Source: CAYYSY01 sp964474355
GTDB taxonomy: Bacteria > Myxococcota_A > UBA9160 > UBA4427
Assembly: GCA_964474355.1 (NCBI GenBank)
Contig: CAYYSY010000015.1
Location: forward strand, 1 to 14,698
DNA: 14,698 bases
Direction: 5' to 3'
The stretch's first letter is position 1, and each line of letters begins with the position of its first letter. Positions 1 through 6,939 of this stretch are shown here, in pieces. The notes under the pieces are model-generated. The model made no database searches and was not told where the DNA came from. It was given only the letters and a program-made list of their open reading frames with translations. The translations under genes were made by a program, and so were the position numbers.

Positions 1-2
1 TG

Positions 3-536
3 CGCGGCTCACCGCCGGCCGAGTCGGCGATGCTCGCCGGCGCGTGGCCCTGGCTGCGGCGCGCGGGTTGGGTCGGCGCGGCGCTCGTGCTCGGCGTCGC
101 GGTGGCCGCGATGGTCGAGCGGGGCGCCCTCGAGTCGGCGGCGGGTGCGGCGAGCATCGAGCGCATCGAGCAGTCGGCGAGGCGGCTCGCGTGGATGGGC
201 CGGGCGAGCCCACAGCACGACGTGGCGGTGGCGCGGGCGCACCTCATGCGAGGCGATCACGCTCGGGCGCTCGAAGCGCTCGATCGGGCCGACGCGCTCT
301 TTCCGACGGCGGCCAGCCACCGTGCGCGCGGCGACATCCACGCCCGCGACCGGCAGTGGCGCGAGGCGCTCGCCGCCTACGACGCGGCGCTCGCGCTCGA
401 CGCGAATGACGTGGCCGCGTGGCAGGGGAGCGCGAGGGCGCTCGAGGGGCTGGGCAAGCCCGACCTGGCCGCCGAACGGCGCCTGCGGGCCGCCCGCGTG
501 GTTGGGGGCATCCCCTCCGCGGGATATCAGCCATAG
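3..536 (+). CDS. TPR-repeat membrane protein, C-terminal part (5' end outside window)
   Basis: The reading frame is open to the left edge, so the true start is probably outside the window. The first ATG at 30 has no Shine-Dalgarno-like sequence and is an alternative start giving 168 aa. Counting from that ATG, residues about 13-28 form a hydrophobic membrane segment. They are followed by an Ala/Arg/Glu-rich helical region with tetratricopeptide-like units at about 64-95, 96-127 and 128-159. The middle unit, with its DRQWREALAAYDAALALD core, is the clearest. TPR units bind protein partners, and a last membrane helix followed by TPRs is known in O-antigen ligase-like and secretion-associated proteins. 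Here the catalytic or multi-pass part, if any, is not visible, so no function is assigned. The next gene lies more than 300 bp downstream on the same strand and is probably transcribed separately. Confidence 0.72.
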   Translation, partial: RGSPPAESAMLAGAWPWLRRAGWVGAALVLGVAVAAMVERGALESAAGAASIERIEQSARRLAWMGRASPQHDVAVARAHLMRGDHARALEALDRADALFPTAASHRARGDIHARDRQWREALAAYDAALALDANDVAAWQGSARALEGLGKPDLAAERRLRAARVVGGIPSAGYQP

Positions 537-746
537 ACGACTCGCTCGGTGTCGCGCGCGGTGTCGGGTAGAAGACGCTCGCGTTCTTCGGGGACCGGCA
601 ACCGAGACGCAGGTCGAGATGCTTCCCGCGGATCCGACTGCGGTCTTCGCACTACACATCTTCCGGCCCATGAGCCGTTGAGATTTCCACCCCGATCGGA
701 TGTCTGTCGAGAGCGTATTTTATGTCAAGTTCCAGGTGTTTGGCGC

Positions 747-752
747 TAGAAT
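747..752 (+). promoter_or_regulatory. Candidate -10 box (TAGAAT) of the PEP-CTERM gene
   Basis: TAGAAT matches the sigma-70 -10 consensus at five of six positions and sits in the most AT-rich stretch before the gene. A transcript would start near 759, giving a leader of about 92 nt. No good -35 hexamer is found 16-18 bp upstream, so an activator, or a different promoter, may be used. Confidence 0.35.
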
Positions 753-767
753 GCTCAGGTTGTTCTG

Positions 768-794
768 GAGTGACCGGGTGCCCCCTGGTCGCTC
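768..794 (+). promoter_or_regulatory. 11-bp stem-loop in the 5' leader of the PEP-CTERM gene
   Basis: GGAGTGACCGGG-like bases 768-778 pair with 784-794 to give an 11-bp stem with two G-U pairs and the 5-nt loop TGCCC. There is no following T-run, so it is not a standard terminator. If transcription starts near 759, it would lie at the extreme 5' end of the mRNA. Bases 787-792 (GGTCGC) can instead pair with GCGACC at 810-815, giving a competing fold. Confidence 0.45.
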
Positions 795-851
795 GTGTGT
801 AGACTCGTTGCGACCGATCGTCGCTCCGTTCGATTTGGAGACCATCCCCCG

Positions 852-1469
852 ATGCGACTCGTCATCCCCTCGATCCTTGCCTTTCTCTTCATCGCCTCGA
901 ACGCCCACGCGTACACCATGACCGTGGGTGGGGCGACCTGCTCGAGCTGCGCCGGATCCGAGATCACGCTCGACATCATCGACAAGGGCGGCTGGTTCGA
1001 CGTGACCCTGACCCTCGACTCGACGGACTTCGACGAGTCGAGCGAGGGCATCGCCCAGATCGGCTTCGGCGCGATCAAGAACTGGTCATCGGTCAGCCTG
1101 GAGAGCGCACCGACGGCGCTCATCGCGTGGGACGATCCGATCCACGCCAACATCGACTCCGCGGACCTGTGCGGCAGCACGAACGGCAACAGCGGCAAGA
1201 TCTGCACCTGGGGCTTTACCGACATCACGGCCGACGACACCTACGTCTGGGAGTTCCTCGTCGTCGGCGGCAAGCTCAAGCTCGGCGAAGGCGATTGGCA
1301 CATCGGTGGCCAGTTCGCGGACTACGTGGATCTGACCGACGACAGCGACAAGACGCCGAATGGCGACGTCATCTCGGAGTCCGGTACGCCCGTTCCCGAG
1401 CCCACCGCCGCGGTGGTGTTCGCCGCCGGTCTGCTCGTGGTGGGTCGGGGCGTTCGCCGCCGCGCCTGA
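852..1469 (+). CDS. Secreted PEP-CTERM sorting-domain protein
   Basis: This 205-aa exported protein has a signal peptide at residues 1-20 (Arg2, a hydrophobic core, AHA cleavage site). Its C-terminus is a textbook PEP-CTERM tag: VPEP at 181-184, a hydrophobic segment at about 187-199 and the basic end GVRRRA. Such tags are known to be recognised and cleaved by exosortase, and the proteins reach the surface or extracellular matrix. The middle (about 21-178) is Asp/Gly/Ser-rich and probably beta-structured, with cysteine pairs C30/C33 and C107/C118 that could form disulfides. I recognise no enzyme motif there. The ATG at 852 is preferred over an in-frame GTG at 795, because the signal peptide begins there and GGAG lies 11 nt upstream. 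No exosortase gene is in the window. It is likely a surface structural or adhesive protein, but its role is unknown. Confidence 0.88.
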   Translation: MRLVIPSILAFLFIASNAHAYTMTVGGATCSSCAGSEITLDIIDKGGWFDVTLTLDSTDFDESSEGIAQIGFGAIKNWSSVSLESAPTALIAWDDPIHANIDSADLCGSTNGNSGKICTWGFTDITADDTYVWEFLVVGGKLKLGEGDWHIGGQFADYVDLTDDSDKTPNGDVISESGTPVPEPTAAVVFAAGLLVVGRGVRRRA

Positions 1470-1550
1470 GGACGGCCGCCGCCGTCGCCGATCGTCCACC
1501 CCACTGAGTCATCAGGGTCACTTCGCAGCTCGAGCCCCTCGTGCTCCAGC

Positions 1551-1567
1551 GCCGCGCCCGCGGCTTT
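1551..1567 (+). terminator. Weak terminator-like hairpin after the PEP-CTERM gene
   Basis: GCCGCG (1551-1556) and CGCGGC (1559-1564) form a GC-only inverted repeat followed by only three T residues. It lies 80 bp past the stop codon, in the convergent gap between the PEP-CTERM gene and the glycoside hydrolase. The short T-run makes intrinsic termination uncertain. The rest of the gap (1470-1691) shows no gene. Confidence 0.25.
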
Positions 1568-1691
1568 GCCGGTGCTGCGGCTCGAGCACCTGGCGACGGA
1601 ACGTCACCGCCTCGGATCGACGCGTGGCGGCGTAGCACCGTCGGGTCTCTCGGCTACCCCACGAATCCGCCATCGACGCCGTGGCGCCGCC

Positions 1692-4217
1692 TCAGGGCAG
1701 GCAGGCCACCTCGCTGTCCGCGAAGCGGAACGAGGCCGCCAGGTCGCCGCCCGGCACGCGGCCGTCGAAGAGCGGCACGCCCACCACGAGCATTCCGGGG
1801 CCATCCACCGGGCGCCAGAGCGAGCCGTCGATGCCGCAGGCGAACGGCTCGCCGGTCGTGTCGAAGGTCTCGACGCCCTTGGTGCTGGTGACGGTGGCCG
1901 TCGTGAACGCGGCGAGCACGGGGTCGAGGCCCGCGGTTGCCGCCGCGCAGTCATCCACCGTCGAGCCGGGGGGCAGTCGGGTGAAGCGCATCGGCACGCG
2001 CAGCGTCGCCGCGCCCGGGCCCGCGTCGTCACCCAGGAAGGCGACGGTCTCGGTGAGCGTCATGTCGACGTCGCCCGTCTCGAGCGAGACGTCGACGTCG
2101 TGGCCGAAGCCACCGTCGCATGCGAGCTCACCGAAGCTGCCTGCGGCGCGGAGGTCGAGGCACGCGGTCTCTCCGGTCACCGCCCCGACGGCGATGACCG
2201 CGTCCTGGGCGAGGGCGATCTCGGCGACGCCCTGGGCGTCGACGGGGCCCGCATCGATCACGAGGTCGTCCCCGGTCACGCCGTTCGAGAGATTCGTGCC
2301 CGGCAGGATGAAGACGAAGAAGCCGGTGCGCTCGACGTGCGGCGGCGCGATCGTGATGAGCCGCTGGCCGAGCGGACCGCCGACCGCGGCCATCGCGGCA
2401 TTCGGCTGCGAGAGTGAGGCCGTGGCGGGATGCGCCGCCGGCGGGTCATAGAGCCGCGCGTTGACGGCCGCCATGCGCTCGGTGAGCTCGGGGTAGGGCG
2501 TGTCTTCGATGTCGACCACGCCGAACTTGCTGTTCTCGCCGTCGCCCCGGCCGGTCGCGGGCTGGTCGTGGAACTTGAACCAGTGCGAGCCCACCATGTA
2601 GGGGCGGGAGGTAAGCGCGTTCATGAACGCCTCGTAGCGGTCGGCGCGCTCGGCCTGGGTGTCGGCGGTGGGCATGAAGGGCGGAAAGAGCACGGGCACG
2701 TCGGTGCGGTTCGTGCGGATCGTCCACTCGGTGATCATGAGCGGCCTGCCCGTCAGCGCGTGGACCGTCTCGAGATCGGAGACCGTGTCTTCGAGGAAGA
2801 GGTAGCCATAGGGCTCGCCCTCGCTCTGGAAGAGACCCCGGCCGTTCTCGTCCCAGTCGTAGTCGTTGATGCTGATGACGTCGACGTACGGTGCCGCGGC
2901 CTCGTAGATCGAGGGGGCGGTGTAGACGGCGAGGAAGCGCGTGCCCAGGTAGAGCACGTCGGGCGAGATCGCCGCGAGCGCGGCATCGACCACCTCGAAG
3001 TAGCGCGCAGCAGCTAGTGCGACGAAGCCCTGGCGGTCGGCGCGGCGCCCGGCCTCGTTGCAGTAGTCGGCGTCGGGCGGCAGCTCGGTCATGTCCTGGA
3101 TCTCGTCGAAGCTCGCGAGGTCGAGGCTCCAGGCCGCGTTGAAAGCGGCGAGGTCGTCGCCGTAGCGATCTTCGAAGAAGGCCTGCAGCGCGAGCTTGCC
3201 CGGCGCCCCCGCCGGCAACGTGAGGTACGCGTCCACGTAGGTGCCGACCTGAAGCACGCTGCGACCCCAGGGCATCTCGTTGTCGCTGAAGACGCCGACG
3301 CAGAACGGGTCGGCGGCGCAGATGACCGCATCGCCCGCGCGCCCGGCGACGTTCGCTTCGAAGTCCGGGTGGAAGTAGTCGCGGATCCGCTGGCCGGTCT
3401 GGCCGGCCGGCCAGCCGGGCACCTCGGGCGCCGCGCGGTTCAGGCTCATCACCGGCGTGTACGGCATCGTCGGCCAGAGGTGGTCATTGCTCCAGGCGCC
3501 GACGGTGTTGAGGTTCCAGCTGCGCATGCGGTCTTCGGTCGCCGCCGCCCAGGTTGCCTCGTCGCCGTACTTGGCGAGCACCGCTTCGTGATAGGGGCGG
3601 CGGTCGATCGGCGGGCTGTAGTCGCCATGCCAGGTGATGTGGTTGAGCGCCGCGGACCAGAACGCGTGGCCGTCGGGCGTGATGAACCAGTGGTGGCCGT
3701 CGATCACGTCCACGCGGAAGCGACCCGTCGCGGCCGCGGGCTTCGCGAGGTCGCCACCGAAGCGGTCGAGCAGGCGGAAGGCGAGCTGGTCGGGTTCGAA
3801 GGGCGCGCGCCGATCGTGCCGGATCCGGAACGTGTCGGCGGCGTCGGCGGGGACGCCCGCCGGCCCGGGCGGGAAGCGCAGCGCGCCGTCGGTGAGCACG
3901 CTCGTCGGATCGGTCGTGTCGATCTGCGCGAGAAGCTCGGTCGTGCGCTCGGCGTCGCTCGTGATCGAGGCGGCGAACTCGTAGACGAACTCGGTGCGCG
4001 ACACGCGCGTCTCGCTCACCTGCCAGTAGTGCAGGGCGTGGCCGCCGGGCAGCGTGAGGGCGGGGCTCCCAGTGCGAGCCGATTTCGAGGATCCGTCGGA
4101 GGAGCTGCAGCCCAAGAGGGCGCCCGTGCCGAGGCAGAGCGTGGCGATGAGCAGGAGGCGAGTCGAGTGCGTGTGGCCGGTGTTCGCTTCGGTGGATCCC
4201 GAATCGAGTCGATTCAT
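1692..4217 (-). CDS. Lipoprotein glycoside hydrolase, agarase-like (GH50-like, clan GH-A)
   Basis: This 841-aa protein has a lipoprotein signal peptide with lipobox LLGC (Cys37), so it should be anchored to the outer or cytoplasmic membrane. Residues about 165-590 look like a (beta/alpha)8 glycosidase. GHHWFITPDGHAFW (174-187) is the usual entry motif of agarase-like enzymes. SDNE (311-314) supplies the probable acid/base Glu314, and PLMITEW (492-498) the nucleophile Glu497. HWFKFHDQPATGRGDGENSK (545-564) and TPYPEL (573-578) also resemble beta-agarase-type proteins. Residues 46-160 form an N-terminal beta-rich module. Residues about 600-841 form a separate domain with Cys686, 700, 757, 794 and 839 that I do not recognise. 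The start is supported by GGAAGGA seven nt upstream. The ATG overlaps the stop of the PEP-CTERM gene before it, indicating co-translation. The substrate is probably a galactan or another beta-linked polysaccharide, but family and substrate are inferences. Confidence 0.85.
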   Translation of the reverse strand: MNRLDSGSTEANTGHTHSTRLLLIATLCLGTGALLGCSSSDGSSKSARTGSPALTLPGGHALHYWQVSETRVSRTEFVYEFAASITSDAERTTELLAQIDTTDPTSVLTDGALRFPPGPAGVPADAADTFRIRHDRRAPFEPDQLAFRLLDRFGGDLAKPAAATGRFRVDVIDGHHWFITPDGHAFWSAALNHITWHGDYSPPIDRRPYHEAVLAKYGDEATWAAATEDRMRSWNLNTVGAWSNDHLWPTMPYTPVMSLNRAAPEVPGWPAGQTGQRIRDYFHPDFEANVAGRAGDAVICAADPFCVGVFSDNEMPWGRSVLQVGTYVDAYLTLPAGAPGKLALQAFFEDRYGDDLAAFNAAWSLDLASFDEIQDMTELPPDADYCNEAGRRADRQGFVALAAARYFEVVDAALAAISPDVLYLGTRFLAVYTAPSIYEAAAPYVDVISINDYDWDENGRGLFQSEGEPYGYLFLEDTVSDLETVHALTGRPLMITEWTIRTNRTDVPVLFPPFMPTADTQAERADRYEAFMNALTSRPYMVGSHWFKFHDQPATGRGDGENSKFGVVDIEDTPYPELTERMAAVNARLYDPPAAHPATASLSQPNAAMAAVGGPLGQRLITIAPPHVERTGFFVFILPGTNLSNGVTGDDLVIDAGPVDAQGVAEIALAQDAVIAVGAVTGETACLDLRAAGSFGELACDGGFGHDVDVSLETGDVDMTLTETVAFLGDDAGPGAATLRVPMRFTRLPPGSTVDDCAAATAGLDPVLAAFTTATVTSTKGVETFDTTGEPFACGIDGSLWRPVDGPGMLVVGVPLFDGRVPGGDLAASFRFADSEVACLP

Positions 4218-4834
4218 CGTGCCGTCCTTCCGCTCACGCGGCGACGAACACCGAGGCCGGCGAGGCCGAGGAGCACGAGCAGCCCCGTAGTGGGCTCTGG
4301 GACGAGCATCGTCGTGCCGGACCGGGTCGTGGCAAAGGCGTCATCGTAGAGCACGAAGGGCTGCGCGCCCGGCACGCCGGCCCCTGACCACACGAACGCG
4401 ACCTCGAGCGGTCCGCTAGAGGCGGCGGGCTGGGTGAGTGCGAGCGCGTCGAAGAGCCCGTCGGCGGGCAGCTGCGCGTCGGGCTGCAGCACGAGCACGT
4501 CCCAGTCGGCCGGCGGGGGGGCGACGCCATCGAGGCTGAGCGCCGAGAACTCACCGAGGGCGAATCCGATGCTGAGACCCAGGGCGGCCTCGGTGTCGAA
4601 GCCGTGCACCGTGTAGCGGTAGAGCCAGAGGTCCCGGCCCACCACGTCGTCGACGAGATCGACGGGCTCGTAGCGGACCTCGACGGAGCCGAGGCCCGTC
4701 GCCGAGGCGCTGCCGGTGGCGAGGGCGAGCATCAGCGCCAGGCCAGCCGCCATGACGCCGCGCAGCCGGGCAGAGGGTGCAGAGGAGCCCCGGGCGTAGG
4801 TACGCCGAGGCGAGCGGCAGCGAGTGCAGTCCAT
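4214..4834 (-). CDS. PEP-CTERM sorting-domain protein, coupled to the glycoside hydrolase
   Basis: This 206-aa exported protein ends in a PEP-CTERM tag: VPEPTT at 178-183, a hydrophobic run (LLVLLGLAGLG) and a basic tail (VRRRVSGRTAR). A signal peptide core (about 27-46, ending GSASA) precedes a beta-rich middle without recognised catalytic motifs. The middle is rich in paired Trp/Tyr/Asp residues and resembles other small PEP-CTERM surface proteins of unknown function. The start is uncertain. The ATG at 4834 gives a long Arg-rich n-region; an internal ATG at 4753 would start directly before the hydrophobic core; a GTG at 4957 is unlikely. None has a clear Shine-Dalgarno. The gene overlaps the hydrolase start by 4 bp, so both proteins are probably made together. 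A joint surface role, such as displaying or binding the polysaccharide that the lipoprotein cleaves, is inference. Confidence 0.83.
   Translation of the reverse strand: MDCTRCRSPRRTYARGSSAPSARLRGVMAAGLALMLALATGSASATGLGSVEVRYEPVDLVDDVVGRDLWLYRYTVHGFDTEAALGLSIGFALGEFSALSLDGVAPPPADWDVLVLQPDAQLPADGLFDALALTQPAASSGPLEVAFVWSGAGVPGAQPFVLYDDAFATTRSGTTMLVPEPTTGLLVLLGLAGLGVRRRVSGRTAR
4225..4231 (-). promoter_or_regulatory. Ribosome binding site inside the upstream gene, fixing the hydrolase start
   Basis: Read on the minus strand, GGAAGGA lies 7 nt before the ATG at 4217 and within the last codons of the PEP-CTERM gene. The stop codon TGA (4216-4214) and start ATG (4217-4215) share ATGA, a classical translational-coupling arrangement. 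Confidence 0.7.
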
Positions 4835-4981
4835 GGGCGGAGGTGGTGCCCAGACGCTGATTGTGGCCAAAAAGATGCAGCCGACCGGCAGGGGATGAGC
4901 AGAAGTGGAGCCGAATCCATGCGATGATCGACCCGCTGGGCGGCGGTCGCCGAGCACGATTCATGTCACTGGAGATGCCTC
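4835..4981. promoter_or_regulatory. Divergent intergenic region with presumed promoters of both gene sets
   Basis: These 147 bp separate the minus-strand PEP-CTERM/hydrolase pair from the plus-strand beta-barrel gene. GGAG at 4971-4974 is the ribosome binding site for the start at 4982. A short A-tract (4869-4873) is the only AT-rich element. No good -35/-10 pair is visible on either strand, so the promoters are inferred from layout alone. Confidence 0.4.
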
Positions 4982-5650
4982 ATGGTCCGCGGTACGACGA
5001 AACGACACGCAGCACTGCTGGCAGTCACCTGCGTGCTCTTCGCCGGCCCCGCCGCGGCCGAGGTCTTCTCCGATCTCTACCTCGGCGTCGCGGTCACCCA
5101 GGACACGGAATACACCGTCGAGGGGGAGGCTGTGCCTCCGAGCGTGTTGTGCCTCGACGCGTGCGGCAGCGCCTATGCCCCGGTCGGTGGCATTCGCGTC
5201 GGCTACTACATGGAGCGCTGGAACTGGCTCGGCTTCGCGGGCGAGATCTCCGCCGTGATCCACAACTGGGGCATCCAGAGCCCGTACGAGGTCAGCTCGG
5301 TCCCGATCTCGGCGCTGCTGATGTTTCGCGTCCCTCTGCTGAAGCGTGAGGGCTTTCCGAACGGTCGCGTGCAGCCCTATGTCGGGGTCGGCCCGAGCAT
5401 GGTCATCTCGACCGCCGAGCGCTCGTCCGGGTGGGCTTTCCTCGGCAGCGGCTACGAGGCGAGCGATACGACGGTGGCAGCCGGCTTCGATGGACGCGTC
5501 GGCCTGCGCATGATGAGCACGGACTGGGTGTCCATTCTCCTCGAGTACCGGTTCACGTACTCGAGCCCGTCGTGGGACGTCGATGGCGACAGCGTCAAGA
5601 CGAGATTCCTCACGAACCACTACATCCTGGGGTTCGGGCTGCACTATTGA
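4982..5650 (+). CDS. Outer-membrane beta-barrel protein (small OmpA/OmpW-like barrel)
   Basis: This 222-aa protein has a signal peptide at residues 1-26 (basic n-region, hydrophobic core, AAA cleavage site). The rest alternates polar and hydrophobic residues as in beta-strands and ends in the aromatic residue Tyr222, the usual recognition signal for the BAM machinery. VQPYVGVGPS (130-139) and LLEYRFTY (186-193) are typical strand/turn motifs of 8-stranded barrels, where the YVGxG pattern is common. Trp/Tyr-rich segments at 75-97 fit the membrane interface. C57 and C61 form a possible disulfide in the first long loop. The start has GGAG 7 nt upstream. The gene is divergent from the PEP-CTERM/hydrolase pair. 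Such barrels can be pores, adhesins or structural proteins, and no ligand is evident. Confidence 0.82.
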   Translation: MVRGTTKRHAALLAVTCVLFAGPAAAEVFSDLYLGVAVTQDTEYTVEGEAVPPSVLCLDACGSAYAPVGGIRVGYYMERWNWLGFAGEISAVIHNWGIQSPYEVSSVPISALLMFRVPLLKREGFPNGRVQPYVGVGPSMVISTAERSSGWAFLGSGYEASDTTVAAGFDGRVGLRMMSTDWVSILLEYRFTYSSPSWDVDGDSVKTRFLTNHYILGFGLHY

Positions 5651-5718
5651 GGCGCCGGCCGAGCGAGCACGCCGACGGCTTCGTCCAGCAGCGCCCATCC
5701 GAGCCGAACGGGCCGGTC

Positions 5719-5735
5719 CGGCGTTTCAGACGCCG
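5719..5735. terminator. Hairpin in the convergent gap after the beta-barrel gene
   Basis: CGGCGT (5719-5724) and ACGCCG (5730-5735) make a perfect 6-bp stem with the 5-nt loop TTCAG. It lies between the stop of the beta-barrel gene and the stop of the dehydrogenase on the other strand, where a bidirectional terminator would sit. There is no T-tract on either side, so it may only be a weak or Rho-assisted signal. Confidence 0.3.
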
Positions 5736-5852
5736 AGTGCCACCCGTTCGAAGCCATGCTCCAGCGGATTGCCCGGCGTGATCCACGCCGCGCGCGCTGG
5801 CAGATCCATCACCAGCGAGGGCACCGTCCCGTGCCACCCGGTGCGACGACCT

Positions 5853-6692
5853 CTACTGCGCGCTCCTCTGATCCGTCGATTCCGTCGCGAGGCCCACCGC
5901 CTTCTTCATCGGCTTGTGGATCGCCGTCGGCAGCAGGCGCTTGAGCCAGTCGAGCAGGAACGCATCGGGCCCGATCCGCACGCGCATCTTCCCGCGTTGC
6001 ACGGCTCGCACGATCTTCGCAGCGGCCTTCTCGGGCGAGATGCCGAACCGCTGCTGCAGGTCGTAGCTGCGCTTCGCGAGGTCGAGGTCGTCCGAGTCCG
6101 AGATGGTCGCCTGCATCATCTCCGTGCGGATGGCGCCGGGGTGCACGGACGTGACGCCGATCCCCTCGACCGCGAGCTCGGCCCACAGCGCCTCGCTGAG
6201 GCCCTTGATCGCCGCCTTGGTCGCGCTGTACGACGACTGCATGGGCATGCCGAGGAACCCCAGCATGCTCGAGAGGTTCACGATGTGGGCCTCGTCGGCC
6301 TCGCGCAGCGCAGGCAGGAAGAAGTGGCAGCCGTGCAGCACACCCCACCAGTTGATGCCGACGACCCGATCCCAGTCGGCGAGCGAGTGGGTGGCAAAGC
6401 TCTTCTGGAGCGTGATGCCGGCGTTGTTGACGAGCAGATTCACGCCACCGTGGGAGGCCGTGACTGCCGCGGGCAGGCGCGCCATCTGCTCTCGATCGGT
6501 CACGTCGACGCGATGCGTCGTCACGTTCACGCCGTGGTGCTCGAGCCCGGCGGCGGCGGCGGCGAGCGCCGCCTCGTCGACGTCCGTGAGCGCCAGGTGG
6601 CAGCCGCGGCCCGCGAGCTCGCCCGAGAGCGCCCGGCCGAGGCCTCCGGCGGCGCCCGTGATGACGGCCACGCGCCCGTCGAAGTGCCTCAT
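5853..6692 (-). CDS. Short-chain dehydrogenase/reductase (SDR), classical type
   Basis: This 279-aa cytosolic NAD(P)-dependent oxidoreductase has a Rossmann-fold glycine motif TGAAGGLG at 12-19 and Asp37 at the end of the second strand, which usually favours NAD(H) over NADP(H). It also has NNAG at 89-92, a catalytic Asn near 114, Ser142, Tyr155 and Lys159 (YSATK), and HPG at 184-186. The length is slightly above the 250 typical of the family because of a basic tail after about 240 (LLDWLKRLLPTAIHKPMKK). That tail is seen in some membrane-associated or lipid-active SDRs. The start at 6692 is set by AAGGAG about 5 nt upstream; the frame stays open further but without support. It is divergent from the HEWGH membrane-protein gene, with no pathway neighbour to reveal its substrate. 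An alcohol, ketone or lipid-derived substrate is likely but unproven. Confidence 0.93.
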   Translation of the reverse strand: MRHFDGRVAVITGAAGGLGRALSGELAGRGCHLALTDVDEAALAAAAAGLEHHGVNVTTHRVDVTDREQMARLPAAVTASHGGVNLLVNNAGITLQKSFATHSLADWDRVVGINWWGVLHGCHFFLPALREADEAHIVNLSSMLGFLGMPMQSSYSATKAAIKGLSEALWAELAVEGIGVTSVHPGAIRTEMMQATISDSDDLDLAKRSYDLQQRFGISPEKAAAKIVRAVQRGKMRVRIGPDAFLLDWLKRLLPTAIHKPMKKAVGLATESTDQRSAQ

Positions 6693-6939
6693 CGTGTCTC
6701 CTTCGTGCCCCGGCTCTCGTCTCGGATCGCCGGATGGGCCGGCGGGAACCCCGGCCTCGCCGCGGCATCCAAGCTCGCTGGATCGCCGGCGTCGAATGAT
6801 ATGTCGTGGCAGTGCGCTGCACCTCCTTCCAACGTCGGCCGTCCGAGCCCCTCGCGAGTCGGGGCCGTCCTGCACGAATGCTTCGAGCGACCGCATGGCC
6901 GAGGGTGATCAGCCCCCGGTCGAAGGAGGCACCTCCCCG
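6693..6939. promoter_or_regulatory. Divergent intergenic region with a 10-bp direct repeat
   Basis: These 247 bp hold the start signals of two divergent genes. GGATCGCCGG occurs twice in the same orientation (6724-6733 and 6780-6789, 56 bp apart). A short AT-rich element around 6795-6802 reads TATCAT on the minus strand and could be the dehydrogenase -10 box. No matching -35 is seen. I find no small gene here. Confidence 0.35.
6925..6936 (+). promoter_or_regulatory. Shine-Dalgarno inside a self-complementary element
   Basis: The ribosome binding site GGAGG (6925-6929) is followed after two bases by its exact complement CCTCC (6932-6936), just before the ATG at 6940. In practice a GGAG/CTCC stem with a GCAC loop could form. 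This would hide the Shine-Dalgarno and could limit or regulate translation. Confidence 0.45.

Larger units (their letters stand above)
537..851. other. Intergenic leader region, no convincing gene
   Basis: This 315-bp gap between the TPR gene and the first PEP-CTERM gene is less GC-rich around 680-770 than anything nearby, as expected of a promoter region. Short open frames on both strands lack Shine-Dalgarno sequences and resemble no family I know. It contains a TAGAAT box (747-752) and a strong hairpin (768-794), described separately. The 3' end of the TPR gene shows no T-tract terminator. Confidence 0.6.

Noticed and set aside
9..671. 220-codon minus-strand frame opposite the TPR gene
   Set aside because: It is Arg/Pro/His-rich with no motif, and the opposite strand carries clear TPR units and a membrane segment.
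741..755. Sigma-54-like box (TGGC...TGCT) upstream of the first PEP-CTERM gene
   Set aside because: The GG and GC doublets are 9 bp apart instead of the strictly required 10, and the -12 element reads ATGC. A similar TTTGGC-type box before the other PEP-CTERM gene (minus strand near 4855-4870) has the same wrong spacing.
1566..2451. Plus-strand open frames opposite the glycoside hydrolase
   Set aside because: They are antisense shadows with repetitive Arg/Gly/Ala composition and no ribosome binding site.
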